The notes beneath the pieces are model-generated. The model did not search any database. It saw nothing but the letters and a program-made list of their open reading frames with translations, and was not told the DNA's origin. A program made the position numbers and the translations under genes. Shown piece by piece: positions 59,230 through 64,000 of a stretch of DNA of 64,000 bases. The stretch's first letter is position 1, and the number at the start of each line of letters is the position of its first letter. The stretch spans positions 310,001 through 374,000 of the forward strand of contig NZ_JBFCVK010000001.1 of the NCBI RefSeq assembly GCF_040712085.1, written 5' to 3'. The DNA comes from Aquibaculum sediminis. GTDB taxonomy: Bacteria; Pseudomonadota; Alphaproteobacteria; Kiloniellales; DSM-21159.

Positions 59230-60213
59230 TCACGCCATGGCCACCAGAACGCGGCGGGCGCCGGTGAAGGGCTTGCGTCCATGCATGGTCAGCAGGTTGT
59301 CGAGCAGCATGATGTCCCCTGCCTGCCAGGGAAAGCGCACTTCGCAGCCGCGGGAGACCTCACGCACCACCTCGAGGTCGGCCGGATCGATCTCGCCCCC
59401 GTCCGCGTAGGTCGCATGATTGCCCAGAGTCTCCTCGCCCGCAGTGCGCGGATCGAAGCGTGGGTCGTCTTGGCGACCGATGGCCACCTTGACGCTGTCG
59501 AAGGCGCGATGCCACTGGTCCGCCTGATTGTACCAGCACTTCTCGCCGGTCACGGGATGCACGCGCACCGCAGCGTGGCGTGCGCGGGTCCGCAGCCCAA
59601 ATGTCGTCCACTCGAAATCCATGCCGGCATCACGCAGGTAGCGCTCGGCTGCCGCTCGGTCGCGGGTCTCGAAGGTCTCCTGCCAGCTCTTGCCCACTCC
59701 GGACTCGCCCTCGGCATCCCAGAGGTGCTGGTGATAGATCACCCCCCGCTCCTCGAAGGCTTCCCGAGTCGCGGGCGGCAGGGAGCGATAGATCGCCCTG
59801 CCATCGGCAATCTGTGTCTCGCCGCCGCTTGCGGCCGGCGTCAGGCAGCAGAAGAAAACACGCTCCGGCGACCAGCCGGCATAGGACAGCTCGTTGTGCA
59901 GCAGCACTTCCAGATGGCTGGGATACTCCGTGGAGGTGTAGACCTGTTCTCCTACGACGCTGCGCGGAGAATCACCGCCAGCGTAGCCTTTGAGATCCGG
60001 ACGGATTGCATGGCACAGCGCGCGAAACGCCGCGGGCGTGTCGATCTCGAAACCCCGGATCAGCAGCGCGCCCGATCGGCTTACCAGCGCATCCAGTGCC
60101 GCGGCGTTCTGCCCTGCCCAGGCGACGGCGCCCTCCACCGAACGCGGTGTTTCGGAGGCTACGACCGGGACCAGTGGAAGCGGTGAGCCAGGGGCGAGGG
60201 GCTGAGCGTCCAT
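59230..60213 (-). CDS. TauD/TfdA-family Fe(II)/2-oxoglutarate dioxygenase
   Basis: Predicted non-heme iron oxygenase, 327 residues. The facial triad is H106-x-E108 in 'LLHNELSYAG' and His311 in 'LTMHGRKPF', with the 2-oxoglutarate-binding Arg in the final 'GARRVLVAMA'. 'FCCLTPAASGGETQIADGR' features resemble the SyrP-like/TauD-family hydroxylases. GGGAAGG six bases upstream favours ATG 60213 over 60219. No sulfonate transporter or biosynthetic cluster is adjacent, so the substrate is open. Confidence 0.88.
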   Translation of the reverse strand: MDAQPLAPGSPLPLVPVVASETPRSVEGAVAWAGQNAAALDALVSRSGALLIRGFEIDTPAAFRALCHAIRPDLKGYAGGDSPRSVVGEQVYTSTEYPSHLEVLLHNELSYAGWSPERVFFCCLTPAASGGETQIADGRAIYRSLPPATREAFEERGVIYHQHLWDAEGESGVGKSWQETFETRDRAAAERYLRDAGMDFEWTTFGLRTRARHAAVRVHPVTGEKCWYNQADQWHRAFDSVKVAIGRQDDPRFDPRTAGEETLGNHATYADGGEIDPADLEVVREVSRGCEVRFPWQAGDIMLLDNLLTMHGRKPFTGARRVLVAMA

Positions 60214-60238
60214 CTTCATCCTTCCCGCAAATGCGGCC

Positions 60239-61714
60239 TCAGTTCAGGGAACTGGAGCCTATAGACGGCTCCGGCGTGCGTGCAAGCTGTGCAGGTGCAG
60301 CCGCAGCGCTCCCCTCCTCGGGCGACACAGCACCCGGGTCGGGGGGCACGACCAGGCCGCCCGAGATCACCATCTTCAAGCCTTCCTCGATGCTCATGGC
60401 CAGGGGGATCGTCTCACTTCGCGGCACGAACATCAGGAAGCCGGAGGTCGGGTTCGGCGTGGTCGGCAGAAAGACGTTCACGACCTCCCTCTCGGTCAGT
60501 TCCTGCACCTGCCCCTCGGTCTTGCCGGTCACCAGCCCAATGGCCCAGCAGTCCTTGCGTGGATACTGGAAGAGCACGCAGGCTCGGAAAGCATCCGACC
60601 GGCTGGCCAGAATCGTCTCCACGATCTGCTTAAGGGCGCTGTAGACCGAGCCCAGGATCGGCAAGCGCCCGAACAGCCAGCTTGAGGTGCGCAAGAGCCA
60701 GCGCCCCAGGATGCCGGCAGCCAGCATGCCGATCAGGGTCAAAGCGACCACTGCCACCACCACCCCGACACCCGGAACGCCCAGACCGGGCAGCGTGAAA
60801 GGCAGATAGGTCTCCGGCCGCCAGGCATCCGGCAGCAAGGGCTTCACACGCGAATCGACGAAGGTGATGAACTGCGCAATCAGCCAGAAGGTGATCGCCA
60901 CTGGCGCAGTGACGAGGATGCCAGCGAGCAGATAGTTGCGCAGGCGGCGCATAAGACTCGGCCGCGCAGGCGGTTTCGGTGCCGCCGGCTCCTCCACCGA
61001 CGTTTCCGGCGCGCGGGCAGCCAGTTGCTCCGGCGTGACGATGCCGCCGGAGACCACGAGTTTCAGACCCTGCTCCACTGTCAGGTCCAGCGGCCGCACG
61101 GTCTCCCGCGGGACGAACAGCAGGAATCCGGTGGTCGGATTGGGCACCGCCGGCATGAACAGAGACACGGTCTCGCCAGGCAGCAATCGCTGCACCTCAC
61201 CGCGGGTTTGGGAGGTGACAAAGGCCACGGCCCAGACACCGCGATAGGGGTATTCGACCAGCACCACTTCGCGGAACGCCCGTGAGCGGTCGGCCAGTAT
61301 GGTCTCGAAGACCTGCTTCAAGGCGCCGTAGACGGAGCGCACCACCGGCACACGGGCCAACAGCCGTTCACCGACGTGCATGATCCAGCGGCCGAGAAGG
61401 CCCGCGGCAAACATGCCGATCGCGATCAGGCTCGCCAGCACCAACAACAGGCCCAGGCCCGGTATGGAAAAGGGCAGGTAGTTCTCCGGATCCCAGGGTT
61501 CCGGGATGAGCGGGCGCACCCGGTTGTCGACGAAGTCGATGACCCCCCAGGCAATCCAGATCGTGATGCCGACCGGCGCAGTTACGAGCACGCCGCCGAA
61601 GAACCAGTTCCGCAGCCGCCCAAAGAGCCCGGGCCGCAGTTCCAGTTTCGACAGGGGGTCATCATGCCTGCCCCGAGGATCGGGCGGCGAAGGAGACGGA
61701 CGCTTGGCTCTCAC
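60239..61714 (-). CDS. Protein with two fused DUF502 domains
   Basis: A 491-residue membrane protein made of two homologous DUF502 units. Unit 1 (about 30-255): 'FFGGVLVTAPVGITIWIAW', 'RVPVVRSVYGALKQVFETIL', 'PNPTTGFLLFVPRE'. Unit 2 (about 270-475): 'LLAGILVTAPVAITFWLI', 'RLPILGSVYSALKQIVETIL', 'PNPTSGFLMFVPRS'. Each has two or three transmembrane helices and a soluble part. DUF502 proteins are normally single-unit, about 200-230 residues. GTG 61714 is the likely start; its ribosome binding site is weak and the frame is open to 61789. Function unknown. Confidence 0.85.
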   Translation of the reverse strand: MRAKRPSPSPPDPRGRHDDPLSKLELRPGLFGRLRNWFFGGVLVTAPVGITIWIAWGVIDFVDNRVRPLIPEPWDPENYLPFSIPGLGLLLVLASLIAIGMFAAGLLGRWIMHVGERLLARVPVVRSVYGALKQVFETILADRSRAFREVVLVEYPYRGVWAVAFVTSQTRGEVQRLLPGETVSLFMPAVPNPTTGFLLFVPRETVRPLDLTVEQGLKLVVSGGIVTPEQLAARAPETSVEEPAAPKPPARPSLMRRLRNYLLAGILVTAPVAITFWLIAQFITFVDSRVKPLLPDAWRPETYLPFTLPGLGVPGVGVVVAVVALTLIGMLAAGILGRWLLRTSSWLFGRLPILGSVYSALKQIVETILASRSDAFRACVLFQYPRKDCWAIGLVTGKTEGQVQELTEREVVNVFLPTTPNPTSGFLMFVPRSETIPLAMSIEEGLKMVISGGLVVPPDPGAVSPEEGSAAAAPAQLARTPEPSIGSSSLN

Positions 61715-61812
61715 GTTATGGCATCCAGGTTGCGGAGACCTTCTAACATGGGTGTGCTGCGCGAGGTACACCAGTCTCCGCAAACCCAAGACGCCTGCAG
61801 TGCCCTCAAAGC

Positions 61813-61837
61813 AAAAAACCCCTCGCGAGAGGGGTTT
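61813..61837 (-). terminator. Rho-independent terminator of the tRNA-Leu genes
   Basis: Minus strand: AAACCCCTC, loop TCGC, GAGGGGTTT, then more T (six T in all). It begins at the 3' CCA of tRNA-Leu(CAG). A strong nine-pair stem with a T-run. Confidence 0.88.
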
Positions 61838-61923
61838 GGTGCGGCTGAGTGGACTCGAACCACCACGGTGTCTCCACCACAGGTACCTGAAACCTGCGCG
61901 TCTACCAATTCCGCCACAGCCGC
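61837..61923 (-). tRNA. tRNA-Leu (CAG)
   Basis: An 87-base leucine tRNA including the encoded CCA. The acceptor stem is GCGGCTG/CAGCCGC with A as discriminator. The D-loop has GGAATTGGTAGACGC, and the anticodon stem CAGGT/ACCTG encloses loop TTCAGGT (anticodon CAG). It has a long variable arm and a T-arm with GGTTCGAGTCC. The long variable arm and A73 confirm leucine. Confidence 0.95.
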
Positions 61924-62029
61924 AGCGTCTTTGCTGGGGACCCGGTAAAACCGGGCGGTAGTCCCCTGTTCTTCGCCGCCTCGCCGGTGTCTGTCAAACC
62001 CTTTTCGCAGCCCTTATCGTGCCTGCGAA
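61924..62029 (-). other. Spacer between the two tRNA-Leu genes
   Basis: A 106-base spacer. It contains an imperfect nested hairpin: CCGGTAAAACCGG inside GGGGAC/GTCCCC, near 61934-61964. It may be a processing signal in a shared precursor; no promoter was recognised. Confidence 0.5.
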
Positions 62030-62116
62030 TGGTGCGGCTGAGAGGACTTGAACCTCCACGGGGTCTCCCCCACAGCGCCCTCAACGCTGCGCGTCTACCA
62101 ATTCCGCCACAGCCGC
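62030..62116 (-). tRNA. tRNA-Leu (GAG)
   Basis: An 87-base leucine tRNA including encoded CCA. Acceptor stem and D-arm are identical to its neighbour. The anticodon stem CAGCG/CGCTG encloses loop TTGAGGG (anticodon GAG). It has a long variable arm and a T-arm with GGTTCAAGTCC. The body differs from the CAG gene mainly in the anticodon and variable arms, suggesting an old tandem duplication or conversion of the acceptor half. Confidence 0.95.
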
Positions 62117-62130
62117 ATAGGTTTACAACA

Positions 62131-62150
62131 ACGGGCCGCAAGCGGCCCGT
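62131..62150 (-). promoter_or_regulatory. Perfect hairpin in the tRNA-Leu leader
   Basis: A nine-bp stem, ACGGGCCGC/GCGGCCCGT, with a two-base hinge, 14 bases before the mature 5' end of tRNA-Leu(GAG). It lies between the candidate promoter and the tRNA, so it would be part of the precursor leader. Confidence 0.5.
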
Positions 62151-62180
62151 CACACCGTCCGGGCGACCCGAACGAGCGAC

Positions 62181-62209
62181 TATCTAGCGACCTTGATAGC
62201 ACAGCACAA
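62181..62209 (-). promoter_or_regulatory. Sigma-70-type promoter for the tRNA-Leu genes
   Basis: Minus strand: TTGTGC (62204-62209) and TAGATA (62181-62186) with exactly 17 bases between. The predicted start near 62174 gives a leader of about 58 bases. Confidence 0.5.
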
Positions 62210-62266
62210 GACCTCTTTCTTTGGCCGGACTGGTTTTGCTCTGGGGGCGCTGATAGCCTTCGGATC

Positions 62267-62572
62267 ATGCGCACATTCCTCATCATCGCATTCCTGGGCG
62301 CCTTCCTGTTGGGTGCGCTTTTCATCGGCGTGAAGGCCTGGAGTGGACTGGCTGGCGTCGACATGCCCTGGCAGGGATGGTTGGCGCTGATCGGCGGGTC
62401 GGTGCTGACGCTGGCGCTCGGCATCGGGCTGATGGCGCTGATGTTCTACTCCGCACGCCACGGGCACGACGACAGTCACCACGAACAGGGCGTCTATCGC
62501 CCGCCGGATCCGAATGATCCGGGCGCGCCTGATGACAAAGGCAACAGCGAGTCCCGCGGCTCAGACCGCTGA
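62267..62572 (+). CDS. Small two-helix membrane protein
   Basis: A 101-residue protein of unknown function. Two transmembrane helices (about 3-22 and 38-62) are followed by a His/Asp-rich cytoplasmic or periplasmic tail: 'RHGHDDSHHEQG', then 'PPDPNDPGAPDD'. The ATG at 62267 starts right at the first helix; the longer frame upstream overlaps a tRNA and is not credible. It lies 94 bases before mscL. The His-rich tail could bind metal, but that is a guess. Confidence 0.65.
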   Translation: MRTFLIIAFLGAFLLGALFIGVKAWSGLAGVDMPWQGWLALIGGSVLTLALGIGLMALMFYSARHGHDDSHHEQGVYRPPDPNDPGAPDDKGNSESRGSDR

Positions 62573-62666
62573 GCTTCCCCTGACATGGTCCACTTGTTGC
62601 TGGTCGCACTGCGCGCTTGGGCCGCCTAAGCTGTTCGCCTGGGGCGCCCATGCGAGGAACACAGCC

Positions 62667-63092
62667 ATGTTCAACGAGTTCAAAGCCTTCATTTCCCGTG
62701 GCAACGTAGTCGACTTGGCCGTGGGTATCATCCTCGGCTCGGCCTTCCTGGCCATCGTGAACTCCCTGGTTACCGACATCATCATGCCGCCCATCGGTCT
62801 GATGCTAGGCGGAGTCGACTTCTCCGACCTCTTCATCACCCTGTCCGGGGGCGAATACGACTCCCTGGCTCAGGCGACCGAGGCCGGTGCCGCCACGCTC
62901 AACATCGGTGTGTTCATCAACACAGTGATCAACTTCGTGATCGTAGCGTTTGCCGTGTTCATCCTGGTGAAGCAGGTCAACCGGCTCTATCGCCGCGAAG
63001 CCGAGCAGCCTTCGGCGCCGCCAGCGCCGCCGCGTGAGGAAGTGCTGCTGGAAGAAATCCGCGATCTCTTGGCGCAACAGCGGCGGGGATGA
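62667..63092 (+). CDS. mscL: Large-conductance mechanosensitive channel
   Basis: Releases solutes on sudden osmotic downshift. It is 141 residues with two helices: 'VVDLAVGIILGSAFLAIVNSLV' features in TM1, and 'INTVINFVIVAFAVFILVKQ' features in TM2. The cytoplasmic bundle ends 'LLEEIRDLLAQQ'. GAGGAA lies upstream of the ATG. Normal family length. Confidence 0.96.
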   Translation: MFNEFKAFISRGNVVDLAVGIILGSAFLAIVNSLVTDIIMPPIGLMLGGVDFSDLFITLSGGEYDSLAQATEAGAATLNIGVFINTVINFVIVAFAVFILVKQVNRLYRREAEQPSAPPAPPREEVLLEEIRDLLAQQRRG

Positions 63093-63118
63093 CGAGTCCC
63101 CTACGGGCAGAGGATCCT

Positions 63119-63140
63119 GTAAGGCCGCGAGACGCCTTAC
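63119..63140. terminator. Hairpin between convergent mscL and depolymerase genes
   Basis: GTAAGGC pairs with GCCTTAC around an eight-base loop; it touches the stop codon of the facing depolymerase gene. No T-run, so only a weak candidate. Confidence 0.35.
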
Positions 63141-64000
63141 CGGGGTCCTTGCGCGTGCTTGCGCACGAAGGCGCCGATTGCCGGCTTGATCTCTTCGCGC
63201 CAGCGGCGACCGTTGAAGATGCCGTAGTGACCGACCGAAGGCTGGAGGTGATTGGCTCGCATGCTTTTCGGAAGACTTGCGCAGAGATCCTGTGCCGCCA
63301 GGGTCTGTCCTGGAGCCGAGATGTCGTCCATCTCCCCTTCGACGGTCATGAGCGCCGTCCGGCGGATCGCCTCAGGGCGCACCGTCAATCCGCGCCAGGT
63401 CATCTGCCCACGCGCCAAGAGCTGGCGCTGGAAGACTTGGTCCACCGTCTGCAGGTAATAGTCCGCCGGAACATCCATCACCGCCAAGTACTCGTCATAG
63501 AAGCGCTGATGCGCCTCCACGGAATCCCCGTCCCCTTTCACGAGATGGCGGAACATCTTGACATGCGACTCGAAGTGCCGGGCCGGATTCATGGAGATGA
63601 AGCCGCCGAGCTGCAGGAAGCCGGGATAGACCTCGCGCCCCGCGCCGGGATAGTAGGCTGGCACCTGGGCGATCAGCGACTGCTGGAACCAGGACAGCGG
63701 GCGCGACTCGGCAAAGCGCGTCACCTGGGTCGGCGCCGCGCGTGTATCCACCGGGCCGCCCATCAGGATCATCGAGCGTGGCTGCGCCGCGTCGCCGGCC
63801 TGGGCCAACAACGCCACACTGGCCAAGACCAAAGGCGCCGGCTGGCACACCGCCATCACATGCACGTCGGGGCCCAGATGGCGGATGTAGCGCAGCACCT
63901 CGTCGACGTAGTTCTCGACACCGAAGGGCCCCGCGTCCGCGGGAACCTCGCGCGCATCCTTCCAGTCGGTAATCCAGACCTCGTGATCGGGCAGCAGCGC
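63137..64000 (-). CDS. phaZ: Intracellular polyhydroxyalkanoate depolymerase, 5' end cut by window edge
   Basis: Degrades stored PHA inside the cell. The frame is open to the right edge (at least 287 codons present), so the N-terminus is missing. 'HEVWITDWKDAREVP' and 'NYVDEVLRYIRHLG' lead to the nucleophile box VCQPAP (catalytic Cys in place of Ser, as in PhaZa1-type enzymes). The C-terminal catalytic His is in 'PSVGHYGIFNGRRW', and the Asp region is 'GEMDDISAPGQT'. It is convergent with mscL. Confidence 0.92.
   Translation of the reverse strand, partial: ALLPDHEVWITDWKDAREVPADAGPFGVENYVDEVLRYIRHLGPDVHVMAVCQPAPLVLASVALLAQAGDAAQPRSMILMGGPVDTRAAPTQVTRFAESRPLSWFQQSLIAQVPAYYPGAGREVYPGFLQLGGFISMNPARHFESHVKMFRHLVKGDGDSVEAHQRFYDEYLAVMDVPADYYLQTVDQVFQRQLLARGQMTWRGLTVRPEAIRRTALMTVEGEMDDISAPGQTLAAQDLCASLPKSMRANHLQPSVGHYGIFNGRRWREEIKPAIGAFVRKHAQGPR

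Overview
This is a GC-rich, gene-dense chromosomal window from an alphaproteobacterium. The best fit is the Rhodospirillales side of the class, with no closer assignment possible by reading alone. The indications are class I lysyl-tRNA synthetase, GatCAB, an alpha/beta glycyl-tRNA synthetase next to pyruvate phosphate dikinase, a DksA with a degenerate zinc finger, DUF1194, DUF2165 and DUF502 proteins, and poly(R)-hydroxyalkanoate (PHA) metabolism. Almost everything is chromosomal core or conserved accessory. I saw no insertion sequence, prophage, integrase, CRISPR array or rRNA.

Layout, left to right. 1-4.1 kb: the 5' part of a peptide-type ABC binding-protein gene (it runs off the left edge), then an ATP-dependent DNA ligase and its partner MBL-fold exonuclease. 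4.2-5.6 kb: a HIT protein translationally coupled to pseudouridine-5'-phosphate glycosidase. 5.6-10.6 kb, minus strand: hom-glpX-recJ and a secreted vWA protein. 10.8-17.6 kb: an OmpA-type lipoprotein, PHA synthase phaC, a secreted EF-hand protein, an ECF sigma factor with probable anti-sigma and a Spy/CnrX-like periplasmic protein, then lysK. 17.8-26.9 kb: a lipoprotein adenosine deaminase, a large catalase, a UbiB-type kinase, oligoendopeptidase F and a long-chain acyl-CoA ligase. 27.1-31.1 kb: a 2-aminoethylphosphonate/Fe-type ABC importer with a fused double permease. 31.2-35.9 kb: an OmpA lipoprotein, a MotA/ExbB-like stator protein and a MotB-like protein with a long coiled coil, plus a DUF2165 membrane protein. 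35.9-40.2 kb: a DMT exporter and gatCAB.

40.3-43.5 kb holds the most unusual content: two tandem 504-residue proteins. Each joins an exported amino-acid-type solute-binding domain to a seven-helix TRIC/UPF0126 channel domain. They sit between gatC and ruvX, share a duplicated upstream block and both appear to start at TTG. They look like prokaryotic ligand-gated channels assembled from parts unrelated to known glutamate-receptor channels.

43.7-52.7 kb: ruvX, tamA-tamB, purB and dksA. 52.8-58.8 kb, minus strand: ppdK and glyQS. 58.9-64 kb: a small zinc-ribbon membrane protein, a TauD-family dioxygenase, a protein with two fused DUF502 domains, two tRNA-Leu genes (CAG, GAG), a small membrane protein, mscL, and the 3' part of an intracellular PHA depolymerase gene running off the right edge. 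phaC and this depolymerase are the synthesis and mobilisation ends of the same carbon store. tamA/tamB, the OmpA proteins and the stator-like pair suggest a sizeable cell-envelope component.

Gaps between genes are short; only 11476-11778 reaches about 300 bases. Start codons were moved inward in many genes where a ribosome binding site or family N-terminus supported it; these choices are noted entry by entry.
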